DNA from: Ignavibacteriales bacterium
GTDB lineage: Bacteria > Bacteroidota > Ignavibacteria > Ignavibacteriales > SURF-24
Direction of reading: 5' to 3'
Assembly (NCBI GenBank): GCA_003599415.1
Contig: QZKB01000148.1
Coordinates: 1 to 64,000, forward strand
Length of the DNA stretch: 64,000 bases
A model generated the notes under the pieces. It saw only the letters and a list, made by a program, of their open reading frames with translations, did not search any database and was not told the DNA's origin. The position numbers and the translations under genes were made by a program. Below are positions 17,837 to 25,714 of this stretch, one piece after another (position 1 is the stretch's first letter; each line of letters opens with the position of its first letter).

Positions 17837-20461
17837 ATGAATAATATTTCCAGGCGGGAATTTGTTAAAACATCTGCGTTAAGCGGAGCCGGATTTTTTA
17901 TCTTTCCTTCTCTTAAGAAGGAAGGAAAGAAAGAAATTCTTCTTCCGGAACAAATTGATGACATAAAAATATCATCTCAGCAATATCTTGATCTGGCACC
18001 CGCCGAATGGATATGGTATCCCTCCGAAAGAACTTTACAGAATACGATGATTCTTTTCAGGAAGAAAATTGTAATAACAAAAAAAATTAGATCCGCTTCC
18101 GGCTGGATACTTGCAGACAGCAGGTATGTGTTTTATGTAAATGAAAAGAGAATTCAATTCGGTCCCGCACCATCGGACCCGCGATGGATAGAGGTTGACC
18201 CGCTTGAGCTTACAAATAATTTAACTTCCGGTGAAAATGTTTTGGGTGCGCAGGTTTTGTTTTACGGAAGCGGGGACGGTACATCACCAATTGGCAAACC
18301 CGGTTTCCTGTTCTATCTTAAAATTGAATTTGAAGATGGGACTAATGAAATAGTTGTTTCTAATGGAGAATGGAAATCTTACCTGCCTAAAAGCTGGAAA
18401 GCAGGCCAGTATAAAAGATGGTACCTGCGTTCTTTCCAGGAAGAATTTGATGCAAGAAAATTTCCTTACGGCTGGCTGAACAAATCATTCCGGGAAAATA
18501 ATGATTGGCTTGCAGCAATGAAGTTAGATTGCCCGCCCGATAAACCTTCGATCTGTTCTTATTATTATGAATATCTTTATGAAACCTGGGGGGACAGGAA
18601 AATTAGTTATTTAACTCCGCGCAGTATTCCATTGATGAATGAAGAAACAGTTTCGGGTTTTAAACTTGCAGAAGCATATCAGATTTTATGGAATAGGCAG
18701 CCGGAAGAATACTTTGATTTTCTTGTCCCGGATTCTTTTACCAGGGGGAAAGAAGTTTCTGTAAATAAAGTTCAGGACGAATTTCAACTTACTTTAAATG
18801 AAAATGAAGCTGCAGTCCTGACCTTTGAACTTGATGAGCAGGTAGTGGGCTGGCCTAAGTTTACTGTAGATGCGCCTGAAGGAACAATAATAGAAATGAT
18901 GGTGCACGAGGCACATAAAGCCAGCGGACCTGTGCTGTTGAATTCGCATTTTAATTCCTGGACCAGATTTATTTGTAAGGAAGGAGTTAACAATTTCTCT
19001 GTCTTTGATTTTGAAAGCTTCCGATGGATTCAATTACATATAAGGAATGGCGGAGGAAAAATTACTTTAAGCAATCTTAATGTGATAAGAAGAGTTTATC
19101 CATGGCAGAACAAACATAATATTATTCTTTATGATGCAGCGTTGCAAAAATTAATGGATGCCTGCGTAAACACGTTAAAAAATTCTGCACAGGAAACAAT
19201 AGTTGATGGTATGGCCCGCGAACGCCAGCAATATAGTGGAGACGGCGGTCATCAGCTTCATGCCCTCTACTATTCTTTCGGTGAAACGAAACAACAAGCG
19301 AGGTTTATAAAAACATTTTCTCAGGGGCAAACTCCCGATGGATATTTTCTTGATTGCTGGCCTGCTTATGATCGTCTTGCAAGATTAATGGAAAGACAGC
19401 TTCAGCTTACAGACTGGGGACCACTGTTAGATCATGGAATAGGTTTTAATTTTGATTGCTACTACTATTATCTGTATACAGGAAATCTGGAAGCTCTTGA
19501 AGAAGCATTTCCAAGATTGATTAAATTCTTCTACTATCTTAAAAGTATTATTCGTGAAGACGGACTTCTGCCTGTGGAAAATACAGGATTGCCAAGTGTG
19601 TGGATTGATCATGAGGCTTTCAGGCAGCAAAGACATAAACAATGCTCTTTCAATCTTTATGCTTCAGCTATGATGTTGAATGCGCTTGCCCCTCTTTGCC
19701 ATTCATTTAAGAAATTTAAAATTGAGGAAGATGTAAAACAGATAGGTAAGAACATCCTGAACGCAGCAGTAAAAAAATTCTGGAGTGATGACAAAAAGTT
19801 ATTCGTTGATAATCTTCCATGGCTTCAGGAGGAGAATGAAATCAGATTATCGGACAGAACTCTTGCCACCGCAATTCTTTTTGATCAATGTCCGGGTGCT
19901 GATAGTAACTCAATAAAAACTTTGGCTGATGCACCTGAAGAATTAGGAGTCTCTTATCCTCCCAATGCAATATGGAGATACTGGGCATTGGCTAAATCAG
20001 GAAAGATGGAAGTTGTTGTAGATGATTTCAGAAAAAGATGGGCAACGATGGATTCGGTTCTTTTAAATAATACTATTCAGGAAGGATGGAAATCTTTACC
20101 TGATAACTGGTCGCAATGGAGCCATTGCGGAGTCGTTCCTTTAATAATTTTATTTCAAGGTATTGCGGGAATTATGCCGCTTGAACCGGGATTTAATTCA
20201 TATAAGATTTATCCCCAGCTTGCGGATTTGGGAAAACTTGAACTTACTGCTTATACAGTGAAAGGTAGGATAGAGTTTTCTTCTGTGGGAAAATATGGTA
20301 ACCGAGAATTAAAAATAAAAACACTTCCGAATGCAAAAGGTGAGCTTATAATATCAGATAAAGAAAAAACCGATCTGCCGGTTATACGAAGATTTGAAAA
20401 TAAAATAGCCTGCGCTTTACCGGAAAATAAGGAAGTGAAAATTTCCTTAAACTTTACGTGA
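17837..20461 (+). CDS. Tat-exported alpha-L-rhamnosidase-like protein (GH78)
   Basis: An 874-aa protein with a twin-arginine signal, SRREFVK at residues 5-11 followed by TSALSGAGFFIF, so it is exported folded. The N-terminal beta domain contains WIWYPSE and the GH78-type pattern ASGWILADSRYVFYVN. The central catalytic part is an alpha6/alpha6 barrel beginning near the family's signature region: VDGMARERQQYSGDGGHQL here corresponds to the VDCPQRERxGWxGD motif of GH78, followed by GYFLDCWPAY and LTDWGPLLDHG. The C-terminal beta domain closes with YKIYPQLADLGKLELT. Inverting hydrolysis of terminal alpha-L-rhamnosides is expected, but the divergent signature leaves other deoxy- or methyl-sugar glycosides possible. 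Confidence 0.8.
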   Translation: MNNISRREFVKTSALSGAGFFIFPSLKKEGKKEILLPEQIDDIKISSQQYLDLAPAEWIWYPSERTLQNTMILFRKKIVITKKIRSASGWILADSRYVFYVNEKRIQFGPAPSDPRWIEVDPLELTNNLTSGENVLGAQVLFYGSGDGTSPIGKPGFLFYLKIEFEDGTNEIVVSNGEWKSYLPKSWKAGQYKRWYLRSFQEEFDARKFPYGWLNKSFRENNDWLAAMKLDCPPDKPSICSYYYEYLYETWGDRKISYLTPRSIPLMNEETVSGFKLAEAYQILWNRQPEEYFDFLVPDSFTRGKEVSVNKVQDEFQLTLNENEAAVLTFELDEQVVGWPKFTVDAPEGTIIEMMVHEAHKASGPVLLNSHFNSWTRFICKEGVNNFSVFDFESFRWIQLHIRNGGGKITLSNLNVIRRVYPWQNKHNIILYDAALQKLMDACVNTLKNSAQETIVDGMARERQQYSGDGGHQLHALYYSFGETKQQARFIKTFSQGQTPDGYFLDCWPAYDRLARLMERQLQLTDWGPLLDHGIGFNFDCYYYYLYTGNLEALEEAFPRLIKFFYYLKSIIREDGLLPVENTGLPSVWIDHEAFRQQRHKQCSFNLYASAMMLNALAPLCHSFKKFKIEEDVKQIGKNILNAAVKKFWSDDKKLFVDNLPWLQEENEIRLSDRTLATAILFDQCPGADSNSIKTLADAPEELGVSYPPNAIWRYWALAKSGKMEVVVDDFRKRWATMDSVLLNNTIQEGWKSLPDNWSQWSHCGVVPLIILFQGIAGIMPLEPGFNSYKIYPQLADLGKLELTAYTVKGRIEFSSVGKYGNRELKIKTLPNAKGELIISDKEKTDLPVIRRFENKIACALPENKEVKISLNFT

Positions 20462-20538
20462 TTACTTAAAAGAAAAATAAATCTTAATATGCAGATTAAT
20501 AGAAATGATTGTATTTTGCCGACAATAAAATTTAACAG

Positions 20539-21564
20539 ATGAGAATGCGCCCGGATATTAAGACTTTTCTTACAACATTAAAACGCGGCAAAGGGAATCA
20601 TATTCCTCTCTGCGAACTTGGTGTTCATCCTATCATAAAAGAAAAACTTATCGGTAGACCGGTGAAAGAACTTAAAGATGATATTGAGTTCTGGTACAAA
20701 GCCGGTTATGATTATATCAAACTTCAGCCGGTTGCTGATTTTAATCCTGCAGGAATTGGTTTATCAAATAATGTTACTTTCAACCAGGATGGTACAGTAT
20801 TCAGAAAATGGGCATCAGAAAATCATGGTGTAATTTCAAATTTTGATGATTTTGAGAATTATGTGTTCCCAACGAAAGAAGATTTTAGTTATGAAAAATT
20901 TGATAAAGTAAAACCGGTGCTTCCCCACGGAATGGGAGTGGTTGGTCAGTATGGAGATATTTTTACAATGACCTGGGAAATGATGGGCTTTGAAACTTTC
21001 TCGATTAGCCTTTTTGAAAATCCTGATCTGATAGAAGTTCTTAATAATAAAGTCGGTGAATTGGTTTACAGTATGTTTGAGAATATGGCTCCTCACCCCA
21101 ATGTTGATGCTCTTTGGTATAGCGATGATATTGCGTATACAAATGGTCTGCTTGTTTCTCCTGCTGTTCTTGATCAATTCTTTTTCCCGTGGCTAAAGAA
21201 AATCGGAGACCTTGCAAGAAAATATAACAAGCCGCTTATTTACCATACCGATGGAATTTTGTACGATGTTTTTGATAAAATTATAGATTGCGGGGTTGAT
21301 GCAATTCATCCAATTGAACCGAAAGCGATGGACATTGCAGAAGTTAAAAAACAATATGGTGATAAACTTTGTGTAATCGGCAATATAGATGTTGATTTAC
21401 TTTCGAGGGGAACTGTTGATGAAGTAAAGGAACAAATCATATTAAATATTGAAAAGGTTGGAATGAACGGCGGGTACTGCATTGGCTCGGGTAATTCTAT
21501 TCCGGAGTATGTTAAATATGAAAATTATATTGCAATGCTGGAAATAATAAATGAGAATTACTGA
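20539..21564 (+). CDS. URO-D-like protein (methyltransferase type), divergent zinc motif
   Basis: A uroporphyrinogen-decarboxylase superfamily (beta/alpha)8 protein of 341 aa. The genomic setting fits the corrinoid methyltransferase branch (MtaA/MtbA/CmuA), not haem synthesis. Family features are WYSDDIAYTNGLLVSP, YHTDGILYDVFDKIIDCGVDAIHPIEP and VIGNIDVDLLSRGT. The usual HxCG zinc site is altered to His236-Thr-Asp238-Gly. The later conserved loop is GYCIGSGNSIP, with Ser where MtaA has its third cysteine. This paralog may thus bind metal differently, or bind a substrate rather than zinc-thiolate. It is one of five URO-D proteins in the window and follows the GH78 gene. Confidence 0.82.
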   Translation: MRMRPDIKTFLTTLKRGKGNHIPLCELGVHPIIKEKLIGRPVKELKDDIEFWYKAGYDYIKLQPVADFNPAGIGLSNNVTFNQDGTVFRKWASENHGVISNFDDFENYVFPTKEDFSYEKFDKVKPVLPHGMGVVGQYGDIFTMTWEMMGFETFSISLFENPDLIEVLNNKVGELVYSMFENMAPHPNVDALWYSDDIAYTNGLLVSPAVLDQFFFPWLKKIGDLARKYNKPLIYHTDGILYDVFDKIIDCGVDAIHPIEPKAMDIAEVKKQYGDKLCVIGNIDVDLLSRGTVDEVKEQIILNIEKVGMNGGYCIGSGNSIPEYVKYENYIAMLEIINENY

Positions 21565-21632
21565 CGGGTTTTAGATTTTCTTAATTGCTCAAATTAAAAA
21601 CCATTTATATTCTTTAACTAATTGAGGGTGTC

Positions 21633-22052
21633 ATGAAATATTTAAGCTGTGTTCTGCTTTTTACGACTTTACTTTTAGTATCTAGCTGCAAGGATAATTC
21701 AACTGAAGCAACTGATGAATTCAGTAATGTATTAACATTAGGAACCGGACTTAATCCGCAAAATTTATTTCAACTTACTGGGGAAGGTACTGCTTTTACA
21801 AAGAACACTCCTATATTTTTCAGGTTGGAAAGCAAAGATGATATGGCTGGTTCAACAGTCAGGATAAAAATTGAATTAAAAACAAATGGTACTTATGGTG
21901 AAAATAAATCATTTGATTTTCCTAATCCTCAGAGTTACGGACATATTCTGCTTTCCTCGTTTACTTTAGATGCGGCTGGTAGTTACAGGGCAACAGGAAT
22001 TTTAGTTACCGGAAATAAAACCCTTGCCACAAAGGAGTTTGTTGTTAATTAG
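21633..22052 (+). CDS. Small lipoprotein of unknown function
   Basis: A 139-aa protein with a lipoprotein signal: hydrophobic residues 6-16 and lipobox LVSSC with Cys19. The mature part starts with an acidic, flexible KDNSTEATDEF linker. It then looks like a single beta-sandwich (STVRIKIELKTNG, SFTLDAAGSYRATGILVTGNK). No family was recognised. It lies between two URO-D genes on the same strand, so it may be co-expressed with them. A surface or periplasmic sugar-binding role is only a guess. Confidence 0.7.
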   Translation: MKYLSCVLLFTTLLLVSSCKDNSTEATDEFSNVLTLGTGLNPQNLFQLTGEGTAFTKNTPIFFRLESKDDMAGSTVRIKIELKTNGTYGENKSFDFPNPQSYGHILLSSFTLDAAGSYRATGILVTGNKTLATKEFVVN

Positions 22053-22104
22053 AATTTTGTAATATAAATAATGCATCTTGTATGAAAATTTTTTGTTTTA
22101 AGCA

Positions 22105-23121
22105 ATGACATCTAAAGAACGAATTAAAAATATTATTAATCGAAAACAGGCAGACCGTTGTGGATTCTGGCTTGGCAATCCGCATCCAGATACCTGGCCA
22201 ATACTCCATAAATATTTCGGCACTAACACAGAAGAAGAACTTCGCATAAAACTTAATGACGATTTCAGATGGATTACTCCGCAGTATATGGATTCTACTT
22301 ACCGGCATCCCGAAGGTAAAGGTATATTTGATATATGGAAACACAAGAAAAGTCATAACCAGGAAGGGCCGCTTGCAAATTGCGGGAGAGTTGAAGAAGT
22401 AGATGAATATGACTGGCCGGAATTAAAATATTTAGATTTTAAAGAGTGCCTTGCTGTTTTGAAAAGTTCGGGAAGTTATTATATTGCAAGTGGATTTTGG
22501 GTGCCTTTCTTTCATGACATAATAGATTTGTTTGGAATGGAGAATTACTTCCTTAAGATGTACACTAATCCAGACATTATTCACAGGGTAACGGAAAAAG
22601 TTTGTTCATTCTATTTGGAAGCTAATAAAAAATTCTTTGATGAAGCGGGTAATCTTGTTGATGCCTATTTCTTTGGTAATGATTTCGGAACACAAACGGG
22701 TTTGATTTTAAATCCTGTACAGTTTGATGAATTCATTTTACCATGGTTTAATAAGTTTGTCCTTCAGGCTCATAGTTTTGGATACCAGCTTATTCTGCAT
22801 TCTTGCGGTTCGGTCTTTAATGTAATTCAAAAATTAATTGATGCGGGAGTTGATTGCCTTCATCCTTTACAGGCAAAAGCAAAAGATATGGACGCAGAAA
22901 CATTGGCTGACCGGTTTAAAGGAAAAATTACTTTTATGGGTGGAATCGATACACAGGAACTGCTTGTTAACGGAACGCCTGCTCAGGTTAAGAACGAAGT
23001 TAAAAGAATTATAAATATACTTGGACCAGACCTCATCGTAAGTCCAAGTCACGAAGCATTATTACCGAATATTCCACCGCAAAATGTTGCCGCAATGGCA
23101 GAAGCGGTTTTGGAAACTTGA
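22105..23121 (+). CDS. URO-D-like corrinoid methyltransferase-type protein
   Basis: A 338-aa URO-D superfamily protein. It has the zinc-type motif His232-Ser-Cys234-Gly in LILHSCGSVFNVI, followed by DAGVDCLHPLQAKAKDMDAETLADRFKG split over the next strands. The barrel continues with MGGIDTQELLVNGTP. The third-ligand loop reads SPSHEALLPNIPP, with His near the place of the MtaA cysteine. These features suit methyl transfer to or from a corrinoid protein, as in MtaA/CmuA, more than tetrapyrrole decarboxylation. The corrinoid partner is encoded on the opposite strand at 33773-34441. The substrate is unknown. Confidence 0.85.
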   Translation: MTSKERIKNIINRKQADRCGFWLGNPHPDTWPILHKYFGTNTEEELRIKLNDDFRWITPQYMDSTYRHPEGKGIFDIWKHKKSHNQEGPLANCGRVEEVDEYDWPELKYLDFKECLAVLKSSGSYYIASGFWVPFFHDIIDLFGMENYFLKMYTNPDIIHRVTEKVCSFYLEANKKFFDEAGNLVDAYFFGNDFGTQTGLILNPVQFDEFILPWFNKFVLQAHSFGYQLILHSCGSVFNVIQKLIDAGVDCLHPLQAKAKDMDAETLADRFKGKITFMGGIDTQELLVNGTPAQVKNEVKRIINILGPDLIVSPSHEALLPNIPPQNVAAMAEAVLET

Positions 23122-23140
23122 ATTAATTTTAAGGATGATT

Positions 23141-24937
23141 ATGAAATCTCTTCTTACTCTTCTTCTCTTTACCGCATATGTGTTTGCACAGGTTAATATT
23201 TTGCCAAGACCCGAACATCCAAGACCCCAGTTCGAAAGAAGCGACTGGATAAATTTAAATGGAGAATGGACTTACTCATTTGATTTTGGAAATTCAGGTC
23301 GTGATAAAAACTGGATGAGCAAAGAAAAATTTGACGGGAAAATTATTGTTCCTTTCTGCCCGGAAAGTAAATTATCCGGTGTTGAGTATAAAGATTTTAT
23401 TGAGCATATGTGGTACCAGAGAACATTAGACATTCCTGCTAACTGGAATGGGAAGAGAATCATTTTGAATTTTGGAGCGGTTGATTATGAAAGTGAAGTC
23501 TATATTGATGGCAAATCTGTTGGTGTTCATTATGGAGGAACGTCATCATTCGGATATGATATTACCCGTTATGTGGCTGCGGGTAAAACACATAACCTGG
23601 TCGTAAGAATTGCTGACGATAGTCGAAACGGCGAGCAGCCCTCAGGCAAACAATGCTATGCTTATAATTCTGAAGGATGTTTCTATACGCGTACAACAGG
23701 AATCTGGCAGACAGTCTGGCTCGAAGCTGTAAACCAGTTCGGACTAAAAGATTGTTATATTATACCGGATCTTGATAATAACCAGTTCAATTTTATTCCA
23801 CGATTTTATGAAATGAAACAGGGATTAAAACTTAGAATCACTTTGTCTAACGGACAGGAAAAAGTCGCTCAGACTTCAGCATCTGTTTCAAGTGGAAATA
23901 TGATAAGTGTTCAGGTAAAAAATCCAGTTACCTGGTCACCTGAGAATCCTTTCCTGTATAATATTTTATTAGAAATAATTGATCCTTCCGGAAATGTTTT
24001 GGATAAAGTGAGCAGTTACTCCGGGATGAGGAAGGTTCATATTGAGGGAAATAAAATTTATTTAAATAACAAACCATATTACCTGCGTTTTGTGTTAGAC
24101 CAGGGATTTTATTCTGATGGAATCTGGACGGCGCCTACAGATGAAGCATTGAAGCATGATATAGAGTTATCTATGAATGCAGGTTTTAACGGTGCCCGGC
24201 TGCATCAGAAAGTTTTTGAAGAAAGATTCCATTACTGGGCAGATAAACTTGGTTATCTCACCTGGGGTGAATCTTCAAGCTGGGGATGTAACACCAATAA
24301 AGTTGAAGCGGCAAGAAATTTTTTAAGCGAATGGGAAGAGATTGTTGTAAGAGACAGGAATCATCCTTCAATTATTACCTGGACTCCATTCAATGAAACA
24401 TGGGAAAGATCCGAGAGCGATGGCAAACAACATAACAGGTTTCTTACGGATGCATATAAACTTACTCACAACCTGGACTATACAAGACCGGTTCATGATG
24501 TAAGCGGAAATTACCACGTCAAAACAGATATCTGGACGGTTCATTTGTATGACCAGGATCCGGAGAAGTTGAAACAAAATTTAACTGTTGATCCTGAAAA
24601 AGGTGTTTATAGAAATAACCCTAAATATGAAGTTGAATATACCGGCCAGCCATATCTTGTTGATGAGTACGGCGGAATTAAATGGATTGCAGGAAACGCA
24701 TTTGCTCAAAACTCATGGGGCTATGGAACCGGACCAAAAACTTTGGATGAGTTCTACAACAGACTTGATGCGCTGACAAATGTCATTCTAAATTTCGACC
24801 ACATAGTGGGTTATTGTTATACACAGCTTACCGATATTGAGCAGGAGCAAAATGGAATTTATAACTACGACAGGTCGGAAAAATTCGATATGGCAAAAAT
24901 TAAAAACATATTCGGCAGATCAAAAGAAATAAAGTAA
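23141..24937 (+). CDS. Exported GH2 beta-glycosidase
   Basis: A 598-aa GH2 family retaining beta-glycosidase. The ATG at 23141 begins a Sec signal (MKSLLTLLLFTAYVFAQ) and follows AAGGATGATT; a longer start at 23084 would overlap the previous gene and bury the signal. The sugar-binding domain has WINLNGEWTYSFDFG and the strand VDYESEVYIDGKSVG. An immunoglobulin-like domain follows, then a TIM barrel with acid/base Glu419 in PFNETWERS and nucleophile Glu509 in LVDEYGGIKW. Acting in the periplasm, it probably removes a beta-linked galactosyl, glucuronyl or mannosyl residue. It lacks the long C-terminal extension of the GH2 at 14310. Confidence 0.88.
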   Translation: MKSLLTLLLFTAYVFAQVNILPRPEHPRPQFERSDWINLNGEWTYSFDFGNSGRDKNWMSKEKFDGKIIVPFCPESKLSGVEYKDFIEHMWYQRTLDIPANWNGKRIILNFGAVDYESEVYIDGKSVGVHYGGTSSFGYDITRYVAAGKTHNLVVRIADDSRNGEQPSGKQCYAYNSEGCFYTRTTGIWQTVWLEAVNQFGLKDCYIIPDLDNNQFNFIPRFYEMKQGLKLRITLSNGQEKVAQTSASVSSGNMISVQVKNPVTWSPENPFLYNILLEIIDPSGNVLDKVSSYSGMRKVHIEGNKIYLNNKPYYLRFVLDQGFYSDGIWTAPTDEALKHDIELSMNAGFNGARLHQKVFEERFHYWADKLGYLTWGESSSWGCNTNKVEAARNFLSEWEEIVVRDRNHPSIITWTPFNETWERSESDGKQHNRFLTDAYKLTHNLDYTRPVHDVSGNYHVKTDIWTVHLYDQDPEKLKQNLTVDPEKGVYRNNPKYEVEYTGQPYLVDEYGGIKWIAGNAFAQNSWGYGTGPKTLDEFYNRLDALTNVILNFDHIVGYCYTQLTDIEQEQNGIYNYDRSEKFDMAKIKNIFGRSKEIK

Positions 24938-24967
24938 TAAATGTTTTTTATATAATTGGAGAGGCTA

Positions 24968-25714
24968 ATGTACCAGGAAATTAATAGCTCAGTCTTTAGT
25001 TTGCCAAAGGCATTGCTAAAGCTTGGAAATTATTCACGTGGTGAGTCCGATGATTTGATTCAACAGGGAAAAGTTACCGTAAACCAAAAAGTTGTTAAGG
25101 AAACGAATACAAGGGTGAACCTTATTACGGATGTAATAAAAGTTGATGGGCATACCGTCGAACATAAAGATAAAGTTTATATTATGCTGAATAAACCAAG
25201 CGGAGTTATTACAACGGCATCAGATGATATCAGGAGAGAAACTGTTTACGATTATTTAAAAGATGACCGGATGCCCTGGGTTGTTCCTGTTGGTAAATTA
25301 GATAAAGCAAGTGAAGGTTTGATCTTTCTGACTAACGATTATAAATGGGCGGAAAAGTTGGCTGCTGCAGAACCAAAGCTTGAAAAAACTTATCACATGA
25401 AAATTAATCTTGTTCCTGATGAAGAGATGATTGAAAAAATGAAGACGGGTGTCAAAACAGATTCGGGTGAAGTAATTTCATTTAAAGAAGTAAAGATTAA
25501 TAAAGCGGCGGACAAATTCAGCTGGGTAGAATTTGTTATTATCGAGGGTAAGGATAAACAGATTCGCAGGCTTTTATCTGCATTGAATTTAAATGCATTC
25601 AGATTAATAAAAGCAGCTATCGGTCCGGTAAGAATCGGTGAATTACAGAAGGGACGATACAGAAGACTAAATGAAGTTGAAATGGAAGCCCTGAAAGATC
25701 TTATTTCATCATAG
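24968..25714 (+). CDS. Pseudouridine synthase, RsuA/RluB/RluF family
   Basis: Isomerises a specific uridine in rRNA. The N-terminal S4-like RNA-binding domain (SLPKALLKLGNYSRGESDDL then GKVTVNQKVV) covers about residues 10-60. The catalytic domain has VGKLDKASEGLIFLTND with catalytic Asp112, and GKDKQIRRLLSAL. The ATG at 24968 (248 aa) is preceded by GGAGAGG three bases upstream, better than the TTG at 24956. A housekeeping gene, it ends the plus-strand gene run. Its last 14 bases overlap the 3' end of the convergent GH31 gene. Confidence 0.9.
   Translation: MYQEINSSVFSLPKALLKLGNYSRGESDDLIQQGKVTVNQKVVKETNTRVNLITDVIKVDGHTVEHKDKVYIMLNKPSGVITTASDDIRRETVYDYLKDDRMPWVVPVGKLDKASEGLIFLTNDYKWAEKLAAAEPKLEKTYHMKINLVPDEEMIEKMKTGVKTDSGEVISFKEVKINKAADKFSWVEFVIIEGKDKQIRRLLSALNLNAFRLIKAAIGPVRIGELQKGRYRRLNEVEMEALKDLISS

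Noticed and set aside
23084-23140. Upstream start for the second GH2 gene
   Set aside because: It overlaps the preceding URO-D gene and places the signal peptide internally; the ATG at 23141 has AAGGATGATT upstream.
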